The translations under genes and the position numbers were made by a program. The notes below the pieces were generated by a model. The model was not told the origin of the DNA. It saw only the letters and a list, made by a program, of their open reading frames with translations, and made no database searches. A DNA stretch of 64,000 nucleotides from Gracilaria vermiculophylla (lineage: Eukaryota > Rhodophyta > Florideophyceae > Gracilariales > Gracilariaceae), in NCBI GenBank assembly GCA_019155205.2, contig JAHNZQ020003147.1, forward strand, positions 2,050,275-2,114,274, read 5' to 3'. Shown piece after piece: positions 52,083-61,577 of the stretch. How positions within the stretch are numbered: position 1 is the first letter of the stretch; every line of letters begins with the position of its first letter.

Positions 52083-52600
52083 GGTGATGGGAAGGAGGAC
52101 AAGTAAAAGATCAAACGGAGCCGTACGGCTAGCAATGGGGCGCAGGCGGCGCACATGATAAGCGAGGTGACGCCGCACCCGTTGCGGGCTGTTGCTGAAG
52201 AAGGAAGTTTGCCGGCGAGCGAGCTGTGACCGTTACGAGGGAGCGCGATGCGTTCTGACACAAGCAGCCGTTCACATTTCGCAGCCTACGGTGAGTCTGC
52301 AACCGCTGCGGATGGAGCCCCGACACTAGCCCGATGGGGCACTGCGCAATGTTTTTCGAAAGAGGCAATTACAACTTTCTCATAAAAATTGAACTTCGCC
52401 ATGCGTGCAGATGAGATTGCGCGCAGCGACGAGAAGCGAGATGCACTGCGCGACGTCGTTTCATTTAATTGAACTGTCTGCAAAACCTCGCGCGCCGCCA
52501 CCTGCTGGCAGATAACATTGTGCACTCGAAGCGCGCTGCGAATCTCGTCGTACCCCCGTGGCTCCCACTTCAGTTCACCATCGCCCACATTGCAGCAGAT
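52083..52600. promoter_or_regulatory. Divergent promoter region
   Basis: Between the TPVRR-motif gene and IF-1. The IF-1 frame is open back to 52469 but has no ATG before 52601. Confidence 0.4.
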
Positions 52601-53118
52601 ATGGAGCGTCAGTGCAACCACCAAGCCTTTGTGCTCTCGTCTCACCCCCTGGTTCTCCGCGCAAGACGCGCGACACAGCCATGTGTTTCACCCATTCGTG
52701 CCCCTGTCATGAAGGTGGATCGGTCCGGCGGAGGAAGGCGAGCAAAGAGCGCCAGGGAGAACAGGTCCTCTTCTCAGTCCAATTCCTCCTCCTCCTCCCC
52801 CACTTCATCTTCTTCGGAACTGGCTACAAAGATTGAGATTGACGGAACCGTAATGGAGAGTCTGCCGAGCGCTGTCTTCAAGGTTGAATTAGACAACAAA
52901 CATGAGATTCTCGCACACATTTCGGGAAAGATTAGAAAGAACTACATTCGAATTCTCGTCGGTGACCGTGTGAAATGCGAACTCTCTCCTTATGACCTCA
53001 CAAAGGGACGGATAACATGTAAGTTTATCTCTCTTGCGTTCCTACAACACTGACGCCTTTCGAACTTGCTTCTGACCGCGCCTCTGATTTTGTTCGCTGC
53101 GCAGTTCGGTATAAGTAA
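52601..53118 (+). CDS. infA: Bacterial-type translation initiation factor IF-1, organelle-targeted, two exons
   Basis: Exon 1 is 52601-53018, the intron is 53019-53104 (GTAAGT...GCGCAG, 86 bp), and exon 2 is 53105-53118. Predicted 143 aa. The last ~70 residues are a complete IF-1 OB fold: [20 protein letters not shown], then [33 protein letters not shown] and FRYK. The intron splits GRIT from FRYK, leaving only four residues and the stop in exon 2; without it the frame runs into non-homologous sequence. The N-terminal 70 residues are Arg/Ser-rich (a Ser run at 57-72) and probably include a plastid transit peptide. IF-1 sits in the A site during initiation on organelle ribosomes. Confidence 0.93.
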
Positions 53119-53269
53119 ATGGTTAATCATATGAAAAATGATGTGTGAAACAATACCTGCTTCCAGTCTATCTTTACTCCTCGAAAACCAAAAAGCACAG
53201 ACATGCATCCCTCATTCTAGAGTGCCGTCCAAAAGACAACTTACTCTTACCTTAAAATGTTTTCTAGCC

Positions 53270-54325
53270 TTATTCTCTACACATTTTGCAACGATAAGCC
53301 CCATTCATCTGGCGTGAAAGGTTCCGCATGCCGTCACTGATTCCAATTCGCCCCACGTACCCGAGTTGAGTTCGAGCATTTCGGTCGCAAAACGTAATTT
53401 CTGTGGAAAAAAGCTTGACCCGAGACGTGGTGAACACTGGAACCCTTCCTAAGCAAACCGCCAATAACTCGTTGAACAAAGCAAATAACCACGCTACGCA
53501 CAATGGAATGGGAAGAATGCGGACATGGTGACAATGACTAGCGTGCAACATGTACAGGATGAAATGGGAGAACAGAATAGGGCGTCCATCCGTGATAAAG
53601 TAACTAAGATTTGGTGGCTGTTTCGTTCGTAACACGCACATGACCGCCTCACAGGCGTTTTGTATGTGACATGTACTGGTCAGGAATTGGCCATTTCTCA
53701 CTAGTAACAAAGAGTGATTCTGAGAAAGCTGGGACGTTAGAGTTCTCAGAAACGGGTCTTGTAACATCCCCCACAAGAGCCGGGTGCGCAGAATAGTGCA
53801 GGGAGGCGAACTGTTTAAATGTGCGTCTCTAATGAGGAATTCCAGCTCCTGCAAAACTTGTGTGCAAAAAGACGACGGGTTGGGTGGGTGCGAGATGGAT
53901 TCGTTGGCGTATACGATAGCCTTTGAATCAAACAGAGACACTTCGCTCGTATGTACAATAAGACGGGCCACCCGGTTGACGCGACACGCTTTGAGAAGGT
54001 TTCGAATGAGAGCGAGTTGCACGATTGCTTCATGCCGAGTTTGAGGCGGTGTCACACTACATATCACAAACGTGCATGTTCGAGTTATATGTATAACGTC
54101 CCGAATGCAGTGAAAGGAGCCGCGAACTACCCTGCAACCCATTTGACCCAGAACCGACGCATTCGTTTCACATGATGATAGCGTAACAACTCGGTAGTTC
54201 GCATCCCTCAAACAAGGAATGAGTTGCAATGAGAGCGGCGATGGCACGAGCAATACTACAGGTGTGCAGTTCACAAACGATTGAGGAACCTGCGACTGGG
54301 CGGACGACATTGATCCCACTGCCAT
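53270..54325 (-). CDS. Extended-SDR/NAD-epimerase-like protein lacking catalytic motifs
   Basis: Predicted 351 aa from ATG 54325. The overall plan follows extended short-chain dehydrogenases (3-beta-HSD/epimerase type): a hydrophobic first strand (VVLLVPSPLSLQLIPCLRDA), RLIVHTSEVSL in place of the vhtSS strand, TILRTRLLWG (consensus LR---iyG), FLTSTCHIQNACEAVMCVL (consensus fvhV-N-a-a), and YFITDGRPILFSHF (consensus Y-itDge). The glycine-rich TGxxGxxG nucleotide motif is absent, and the YxxxK pair is replaced by FCTQVLQE. It is therefore either a pseudoenzyme or very divergent. It has a hydrophobic C-terminal segment, as in membrane-bound sterol enzymes. Frame intact; single exon. Confidence 0.65.
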   Translation of the reverse strand: MAVGSMSSAQSQVPQSFVNCTPVVLLVPSPLSLQLIPCLRDANYRVVTLSSCETNASVLGQMGCRVVRGSFHCIRDVIHITRTCTFVICSVTPPQTRHEAIVQLALIRNLLKACRVNRVARLIVHTSEVSLFDSKAIVYANESISHPPNPSSFCTQVLQELEFLIRDAHLNSSPPCTILRTRLLWGMLQDPFLRTLTSQLSQNHSLLLVRNGQFLTSTCHIQNACEAVMCVLRTKQPPNLSYFITDGRPILFSHFILYMLHASHCHHVRILPIPLCVAWLFALFNELLAVCLGRVPVFTTSRVKLFSTEITFCDRNARTQLGYVGRIGISDGMRNLSRQMNGAYRCKMCRE

Positions 54326-54839
54326 AGTGCGCTTCCTGTTTCTGCCTCGGTCCGTCGATACATCCTCGCCCACATGACATACTCGTATATGTATTGCCCG
54401 ACTCGTCTGAGCGCGAAGCAACTTCAATGAACGCAACGTAAGTTACGTATTAGGATGAAGAAAAAACGGTGTTGGGTTCTTTTCTAAGCTTGGCTAAAAG
54501 GAGCTGCATTGCAAATGCATTGCTCGTTGACGTACAGCTTGGATTTTTGGCTTAGTGCAGACACGCGCCACGGCGTGTGTCTACGCACCGTCAGCGCAGT
54601 GTGACGAAACGCCTTTCGATGTTGAATTGGGCCCATTCTGTACGCCGACGCGCCAAATAGCGTCCCGTAACATCGACATCAGCATGTTGCAAGGAATGGG
54701 ACCCCAGCATTGGCAGTGGAAAAAGCAACGTCAGATTGATCCTGTCGCATCGGTCATCTGTCAATTCTCTCGAGGCTGAACGTTGTTCTCATCGAACTCG
54801 CCGTCCGATCACAGCGCTCTGCCCGCAACCCCGATTAAC
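54326..54839. promoter_or_regulatory. Divergent promoter region
   Basis: Between the SDR-like gene and the AT-hook gene; no gene seen. Confidence 0.4.
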
Positions 54840-56726
54840 ATGAATTCGTCATCATCACACCCGCCGTTACCTGTGTTACCGCCATTGCGATCTGTGCCTA
54901 ATCCTAGTAGCAAGACATCCAAACAACTGGTGAAGAAACGATCACAGGAGCTTTCTGAAACACAAAAGCTTGGAAATACTGTGAACCGGAAAGAATCACC
55001 GTCACGTTCTCTCTACTCCTCCGATTCGCTAGGATCTTCCTCAGAGTCTTCGATTTCATCTTCGTCTTCCATCTCGTCTGCGCGCGAACAAGCGCGTTCT
55101 CCCTCACCGTCGAGCAGTTCGAACTATCATTCCTCTACGCCTTCATCACCGTCGGGCAGAGCCCGTTCCCCTTCCCATCCGTCCACCAAACCGTCAATTC
55201 AAAAAAAATACCGTAAACGTGCCTCTATTCGAAAAGTCAGATCCCCGGTCATCAAGACTCGCAGACAGCCATTTGAGAATGGAAGCAAGGATAGAGCCAA
55301 CGGCACCGTGCACGGCTATCCCAGGAGCGTACTTTCAAAGATTGAGAAGCAAACCAGTGCGAGTGCGGCAGAGATCGTGGGTCGGTCCAACGCAACAATC
55401 GGGCAAGCATTAGAGCAACTGGCGGTACTATCAAGCATTCCGCGACGAAGAGGACGTCCGAGCAAATCTGTTATTGAACAAAGAAATCGATTAGAGAAAC
55501 TTCGTGACCGACTTGATACCGATATTCAGAGATTGATTGCTACCGCCGCAACTCATCCATCGACTATAGTAAGTGCCATGACAACAGATACGGCCATAAC
55601 GGGCCAGAAGAGCTGCAAACAACCTAGCCGCAACACCCCAAAAACAATCTCTCCACAAGTACGTAAAAGCCCTGAGCGCATCACAATGCATGAGAAGAAG
55701 ATAAGAAATGCGACACAAACCATAACTGCAGCGAACATCGAATCGTCATCATCATCCAATGAGGAGAACGAAGTTGCACGAGCAAGAAAGAAAAGGCAAA
55801 GTCCATTGACCTCAAGCGGTGAACAGAAAACGCCTAAGCTGAAGCGCTTGATGGGCGGAACCAGTTCCTCTCTCACGACAGCACGATTATCGGCAGAAGA
55901 GCATTTGGACGTATCGCCCCGTCAAAGAGCGCAGAAGGCTCCCAAAACATCCCTCCGTAAACAATCGCAAGAAACAGAGAACCGCGGTAAAACTGTCGGA
56001 CAAAATGATGGAAATGACGCCAACGATGTAAGCAGCGATGAGGACAGGGAGAACGAGGGTATCGCGCGCGACGACGGCGATGCGGGCGAAGGCGAAGACG
56101 ACGTGATCGGTCGCGAAGACGAGGTTGACAAAAATGAAAGCAACGGAGAAAAGCATTGCAGCAGCGAGAACAGGGATACAGATCAGAAGGACAAAAAGAT
56201 TGAGAAGCTGCAAGGAGACTTGGACGACATGAAAGACCGACTTCAAAAGGAAATCTACAGGGCGGCTGAACTGGAAGAAGCGTTGGGTCTGGACGTGAAA
56301 GCGCATGTGGTGAGCGCAGCGGAGGTACAGAGCATGAAGAAACGCATTGCAGAACTTGAAGAGGAGGTGAGGCTGTCGCAGACTACTATGGAACAACGAG
56401 ACGATCAAGTGCGCGAAAAGGATGCTGCTCTGAGAGGTCTACTTGCTCAAGTGAAGGATTTGGAAGCTCGGGATTGCAAAGAATGTGCGACGAGAGAAAG
56501 CAACGCAGCGGCTGAAAAAGAAGAGAAGAAAAAACAGCGGAAGACGGAAGCTGAGCAGGTGGAAGACGAGCTGAGGGAAGAAATGGAAGAACTAAAGCAT
56601 TACGCAAAGGAGGTGAGCGCCAGATTGAAGCGGGTTGTGCAGGCAAACAGGCGTCTGCAGCAAAAGATGTTTCTTTTGCGAAGAGGGGAGAGGGAGGACC
56701 AAGAAGTGAACGACCCGCTGTTGTGA
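54840..56726 (+). CDS. Ser-rich AT-hook and coiled-coil protein, probable chromatin factor
   Basis: Predicted 628 aa from ATG 54840, the first in frame. Residues 1-130 are Ser/Pro-rich with long Ser runs and SR-like spacing. A basic segment (RKRASIRKVRSPVIKTRRQP) follows. An AT-hook core is seen at RRRGRPSKSV (about 203-212), followed by a helix EQRNRLEKLRDRLDTDIQRL. The middle is acidic (DGDAGEGEDDVIGRED). The last ~190 residues are a long coiled coil (KIEKLQGDLDDMKDRLQKEI ... LREEMEELKHYAKEVSARLK). AT-hooks bind the minor groove of AT-rich DNA, so nuclear DNA binding and oligomerisation are likely. No named family is recognised. Single exon. Confidence 0.7.
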   Translation: MNSSSSHPPLPVLPPLRSVPNPSSKTSKQLVKKRSQELSETQKLGNTVNRKESPSRSLYSSDSLGSSSESSISSSSSISSAREQARSPSPSSSSNYHSSTPSSPSGRARSPSHPSTKPSIQKKYRKRASIRKVRSPVIKTRRQPFENGSKDRANGTVHGYPRSVLSKIEKQTSASAAEIVGRSNATIGQALEQLAVLSSIPRRRGRPSKSVIEQRNRLEKLRDRLDTDIQRLIATAATHPSTIVSAMTTDTAITGQKSCKQPSRNTPKTISPQVRKSPERITMHEKKIRNATQTITAANIESSSSSNEENEVARARKKRQSPLTSSGEQKTPKLKRLMGGTSSSLTTARLSAEEHLDVSPRQRAQKAPKTSLRKQSQETENRGKTVGQNDGNDANDVSSDEDRENEGIARDDGDAGEGEDDVIGREDEVDKNESNGEKHCSSENRDTDQKDKKIEKLQGDLDDMKDRLQKEIYRAAELEEALGLDVKAHVVSAAEVQSMKKRIAELEEEVRLSQTTMEQRDDQVREKDAALRGLLAQVKDLEARDCKECATRESNAAAEKEEKKKQRKTEAEQVEDELREEMEELKHYAKEVSARLKRVVQANRRLQQKMFLLRRGEREDQEVNDPLL

Positions 56727-57768
56727 AACGTGAAGCGTGCTTGTTTTGCGTTGCCTTTTTATCACTGGTACAAAAAGCATGCGTCAAAGAGAAGAAGCAG
56801 GCCGAAAAAGAAGGGAGCGCCCCAACCCGCGCAGTCCGCCAAACCGAATCGCCCGCCGGTGCGGGCGCGATCGGAAAGACGGCCCCGGCATTAGTTATGT
56901 ATCATCATCGTCGTCCACAACCAGCTGACCGTGGTGGGGCACGGCGGCGGCGGGCGCGGGGGCTGGACGCAGCGCATCGGGCGCCGCCGGCGCTCCGACG
57001 GCGATTTGGCTGTGCAGGACGGCGGCTGCGGCGACGGAGGTGGCGACAGTGGCGTTGTGCGATCGGGTGATGGCCGCAGACGCGGCGGCGGCTGCGGACG
57101 CAGACGGCAGCGCGGCGCGAGGGAGCGACGGCAGCTGCCGCGACGGGATGGGGGCTGGCGAGCGAACGGCGCGAAGGGAGTGTGAGAGACGGCGCGCCGC
57201 GCGGAGTCGGGCGGCCATGGTGGCGCGGGAAGACGCGGCGAGCGGGAGGGAGCGCGCCGAACGGAAAACGGCGAAGGGCGACGAGCGGTGGCGATCGTCG
57301 ACGATGCGCGCGCTGCGACCGCAACTTCCGTTTGACTCCGGAATGCTCGGCACGCGGCACGTGGGCGGCGCGCGCGAAAACACGTGCACGGTGGCGACGT
57401 GGTGTGGCACCGGCGCAGACCCGACGGCGGCGTGCGTTGGGGCGGACGGCGCGTGCCGCAACTGCCTCAGCGGCTTGCTGCTTGACGTGCCTCACGCGGC
57501 GCCGCGGCGTGTCGTGGCACGTATTACTACATGGCACGCGTTGCCACCCGACGTCAGCCACAGGTGCCTGTTGGTACCCTTGCAAGCAGCGGCCACCGAG
57601 TCCAGCAGGGTTGTACAATGGCGGGAGTAAACGCCCCGTCCCGTCTAAACTCTCATCTGCCCCTGCCAACCGCCTTGCTCAGCGCCCAGAGGTCATCAAC
57701 GTTCTCTCCACCAGCCTCTTTTCGCAGGTGCCCGCCCCCGTTTCCATTTGTCGCGCTGCTCCTCCCTG

Positions 57769-57769
<1 letters not shown>
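56727..57769. other. GC-rich intergenic/promoter region
   Basis: Like the 4.7-7.4 kb island: GC-rich, Ala/Arg/Pro-type open frames on both strands (minus 56895-57669) that I do not accept as genes. Its right end is C/T-rich and leads into the poly-C tract before the sulfotransferase. Confidence 0.45.

Positions 57770-57831
<62 letters not shown>
57770..57831. repeat. 62-base C homopolymer just upstream of a start codon
   Basis: Sixty-two consecutive C on the plus strand, ending 13 bases before the sulfotransferase ATG at 57845. It is therefore in the 5' leader or core promoter in sense orientation. Length may be inexact for assembly reasons. Confidence 0.9.
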
Positions 57832-57834
<3 letters not shown>

Positions 57835-57844
57835 CGCTTCAAAA

Positions 57845-58897
57845 ATGGTTAAGCCGGGTCCTGTTGTCGTCGTCAAGTTGTCCGTTCGCGAGCTGTTGAT
57901 CGTGTCGCTTGTCAGCTTCATTATTATCACTCTCCTGCTCGTTAACTCAGTTAACTCTAAATCACCAAACCTGCTACCACCTTCACTACTCAATGGCTCG
58001 CGCGACGCCGTCAATCAGAATGCAGTAGAGCAGAACGTTCGAGCTCGTCTCGTCGCGGACCTGCCAGCGTGTGCGAAACGCGGCCGAACTAATACCTTCC
58101 TCATGTTGTTCATGGGCCACTCGGGGTCAACAGCCATCATGACCTCATTGCAACAACACTCACAAACTTTCATAAACGGATTTGAACCGGTTGATCACGG
58201 CAAGTTCCGGAACGGAACCGTAGGTGAGAACGCCAAAAAGGCATTGGTGTACACCACTGATTTCTTCCGCAACGCAACGAATCATGCTGTTACATCCGGC
58301 TTCAAGATTCGCCCGTTACATATCCTGCGCTTACGAAAACAATTTGCTGATCTCATTCGTAAGCACCAGACTCGTATCATCTGGAGCTATCGTTCTAATT
58401 TGCTCAAACAAGCTATCGGCGATTACGGAATCTATCTGGGGGATCACTCGGCGTTTGAAGGCATAAAGTTAACACCAAATCAGACATCACCAGACAGGTC
58501 TAAGCGCTCCATATACATTGATGATCTTCGCCGACTGCACAGGTTTATGAAGAGCAGGGTCAGAGGTGAGAAGCAAGTTGAGCAGGCCATTAAATCCATC
58601 AGCAGCGATCACTGTGTGCTGCCCGTGAGCTACGAAAGCTTTCTAAAGGATCCCACTGTTACAATGATCCGCATTCAGAGGTTCTTGGGACTGAACGACA
58701 GCGAATTGCATCCGGCCATGAGAGCCAAGGCTAATCCCGACACCGTCTGCGATTTGGTACAAAATTGGACTCAGCTGTGCGAAGCATTCTTCGGCTGCGT
58801 TCAATGGAGATGGATGTTGGATGATTTTGAAAATGGCTGTTCTTGTTCTTCCCTGCGTCCTACTAAATTCGGCAACACCTTTTGTTCAGCTACATGA
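57845..58897 (+). CDS. Type II membrane sulfotransferase-like protein
   Basis: Predicted 350 aa from ATG 57845 (CAAAAATGG context). A signal-anchor lies at about 14-36 (LLIVSLVSFIIITLLLVNSV). The luminal domain has a 5'-PAPS loop (LMLFMGHSGSTAIMTSLQQ) and a later RIIWSYRSNLLKQAIGDYG that fits the 3'-phosphate motif. N-glycosylation sequons (NGS, NGT, NAT, NQT) and several C-terminal cysteines fit a Golgi luminal protein. It probably sulfates a carbohydrate, but the acceptor is unknown. It differs from the sulfotransferase at 27437 in nearly all positions outside the motif pattern. Single exon, with a C62 run directly upstream. Confidence 0.75.
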   Translation: MVKPGPVVVVKLSVRELLIVSLVSFIIITLLLVNSVNSKSPNLLPPSLLNGSRDAVNQNAVEQNVRARLVADLPACAKRGRTNTFLMLFMGHSGSTAIMTSLQQHSQTFINGFEPVDHGKFRNGTVGENAKKALVYTTDFFRNATNHAVTSGFKIRPLHILRLRKQFADLIRKHQTRIIWSYRSNLLKQAIGDYGIYLGDHSAFEGIKLTPNQTSPDRSKRSIYIDDLRRLHRFMKSRVRGEKQVEQAIKSISSDHCVLPVSYESFLKDPTVTMIRIQRFLGLNDSELHPAMRAKANPDTVCDLVQNWTQLCEAFFGCVQWRWMLDDFENGCSCSSLRPTKFGNTFCSAT

Positions 58898-59220
58898 ACA
58901 ATTCATCTCATAGGCTTCTTATATTGTTTCTTGACTATTTATTAGAGTAGAAGATGTACATAGTACGATCAACAACTATAAACAACAAATTTTAAGGCGG
59001 CTTCGTCACGATGCCTCGGGCAGGATGAAGCAAAATCCCTCCACACGTACGTGTATAATTTTACACGTGCGTGCCAGATGTTTGGGACCACGAATTTTCA
59101 CGCTGTGCCTTGCTAATCAAATACCAAATTTGCGTGCGTCCGCCTTAACATCTTCAGAACGTGCAACTTCTTGTTGCTGCCATACAGTCCGCGAAATCTG
59201 AAGAAAGCCACCCCCTAAAG
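58898..59220. other. Flank of Tc1/mariner element, no gene seen
   Basis: 3' region of the sulfotransferase. AT-rich, ending at the TA target site of the next transposon. Confidence 0.4.
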
Positions 59221-60500
59221 TACAGACTGTTTCAAAAACATACGACATGCTGTGAAATCTCAAAAAACTACCAAATGTATACTGTACGCCTACAAAAATA
59301 GGTTTCAGAAAAAAGTAGTCAAAAAACCGTTTCAAAAACATATGATCAGCAATAACAAATCTTTACTGCGCGACGCTCAATAGTTTATTTTGCATTCTTT
59401 TTGATGTTTAACGCTAATGAAACGTTTTGGCATCGAATTGATGTACTTTTCCACAGTTGAAACTGTTAAAGATTTCCAGCAATTTTTAATATAGTTTTTG
59501 AGTTCAAAAACTGTCTAAAAATGCCTTTCATGCGCATAAACCATCCTCGCCAGCAGTCTTCAAACGTTTTCAATTGGGTTAAAATCTGGTGCGCGCGCCG
59601 GTAACTCTAGAACAAATACTTCAGACTCCTGTAGCCAATTTTTGATTAAAGATGAAGTGTGTACAGGAGCAGTATCCTGTTGAAAAAAGAAAATTTCTTC
59701 ATGAAAACATAAACCAAGCGGTAGAAAATAACTTTATAGAACTTCTTGATATTTTTACGTACTCATGTTTGTTTCAATGAAGGCAATTTCAGTCAAACCT
59801 TTTTGAGAATACCTGCCCAAACCATTACAGAGCCTCTACCTGAATGCCTGGTATAAAATTCATGACGTTGTTTACAAAGATCGTGCCAATAAAATTTAGA
59901 GCAATCTGGTCCGTCCAAATTGAACTTTTTTTCATCATTAAGAATAATATTTTCCCATTTTTTTCTCCATTAGGCTTTTTCAGCACACCTAACAATCCTC
60001 TTGGGCTTTTGATGGTCTTGAAGAAAGAAAGTGTTTTTTATTTCTTTATATTTTAAAAAGTTTGTGCTGTTTATCTGCCTCCATATATTTGATTTAGGAA
60101 CGTTGAGATTAAGATGAATTCTAATTGTTTTGCACGATACTTTTCCTTTGTACAGCTCCCTTTTTAATATCTCTCTTATCTACTGGTCTGAGCTTCTCTG
60201 GGCGTCCAGAAGATGATTTTAAGCACTATAGAGTCGGGTTTTATAGAAAAGTAGCAATTGTGACCCTGGAACGCTTTAATTTTTTAGCGATAGCACTGTA
60301 GGAATGTTTCTTGGCGTTTAACTTAACGATTTGAAGCTTTTCATGCTTGAAAAGTGGCGGGCGTCGAGCCATTTTTATTATTAAGAAGACGGTGTGCATA
60401 TCTTTTTGAAACGATTCTACCTAGACTATGTGCAAAATCTAGTCTACAGTACAGTTTTGGCGCACTTTTGAGGGGTAATATGTTTTTGAAACGCACTGTA
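59221..60500 (-). mobile_element. Tc1/mariner element, DD34E, with terminal inverted repeats, dead
   Basis: Both ends carry TA followed by related inverted repeats: left TACAGACTGTTTCAAAAACA (59221-59240), right the reverse of TACAGTGCGTTTCAAAAACA (60481-60500). The transposase reads on the minus strand from ATG 60372 (MARRPPLFKHEKLQIVKLNA), soon hits stops and frameshifts, then shows EKKFNLDGPD (first Asp), YWHDLCKQRHEF, SGRGSVMVWAG, QQDTAPVHTS (second Asp) and LPARAPDFNPIEN (Glu). Between the second Asp and the Glu there are 34 residues, the DD34E spacing of the Tc1 family. Size 1.28 kb, normal for a complete element. Confidence 0.85.
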
Positions 60501-60868
60501 CTTCTTCAGTTGTTGCTGAACAGCTTTTCTTTCCCTGATGCACATTCTTTCATACAGTGCGTTTCAAAATCATATCACGCCTAAAAAACGCGCCAAAGTA
60601 GTACTGTAGTGAGCCTTTTGCAGAACATATAAGTTAAAACCGTTTCATAATCATTTCCTACTTGGTTCATTCTTGCCAGCTCTCTACGTTCGTTAACCAA
60701 AAAAGGACTTCGTCGCCGCTTCGCATTCGCTTCGCTTCGCGCTTAAAGAAAAAACAATATTTTTGTCAACAACAACAATTATTTAATTTGTACGAAGCTA
60801 TTACTAAAAAATAAATCCACGCGAAGCACCGTGCGAGCACTTAGTCCAAGATGGCCTACCCACCCCCC

Positions 60869-60968
60869 NNNNNNNNNNNNNNNNNNNNNNNNNNNNNNNN
60901 NNNNNNNNNNNNNNNNNNNNNNNNNNNNNNNNNNNNNNNNNNNNNNNNNNNNNNNNNNNNNNNNNNNN
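60869..60968. other. Assembly gap (100 N)
   Basis: Exactly one hundred N, the conventional placeholder for a gap of unknown size. Sequence relationships across it are not reliable. Confidence 0.98.
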
Positions 60969-61310
60969 GAGTGCGTGGCCTAAAAAGGCCCAGCCGTCAC
61001 CTGACCCCCATACTAGTGGAACTAGGTCAAGGCCTCGTATCCGCCAAACCCCTAGAGCATTACTCTAGTTGAAACTGGTCGGACCTTATGTCTTGCAAAC
61101 AAAACATCAAGTCTTTCTTGTAATGTGTCAACGTGTCCATCTGTCCACGTGGCTACGCCCGTCCGCTTGGACGAGAGAAAACAATCCTGAGAGAGAATCC
61201 CCGCCAAGCGAACAGACACAATCACAAACAATAGAACAAACAACAGACACAAGACAATCAGACACATTCTCTCTCTCAGGAATCACCTACAGAGAGAAAA
61301 TAAATTTTCT

Positions 61311-61577
61311 CTCCCGGTTATTCAAGAAAAAACAGAAAATTTCGATAAATATCAAAAAATCCTGATACTGCCCGAAAACCCGTAGAAAAATAATTTTCCC
61401 GCCGCTTAATAGCTTAGGGATCACCAACAGAAGGAAAGCAAGCTTCCCTCCCCGATAATCGAGAATCCACAGAAAAAATCGAAAAATACCGAAAATTCCT
61501 GATTCTGCTCGAGAACCGTAGCAACCAAAAAACCCGCCACTTAAGAGCTTTGGGCTTCACCAACAGGGATCTCTCCC
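61311..61577. repeat. Two imperfect tandem copies of a ~135-bp AT-rich unit
   Basis: The first copy (about 61311-61444) runs through AGAAAATTTCGATAAATATC, CCTGATACTGC, CCCGCCGCTTAATAGCTTAG and CACCAACAG. The second (about 61447-61577) repeats the order with AAAAATCGAAAAATACCGAA, CCTGATTCTGC, CCCGCCACTTAAGAGCTTTG and CACCAACAG. It lies inside the interrupted Tc1 element and may be part of a long terminal repeat or other nested transposon. Confidence 0.6.

Noticed and set aside
56895..57669. Ala/Arg-rich minus-strand frames of 188 and 254 codons
   Set aside because: They lie in a GC-rich promoter-like region and overlap each other in different frames.
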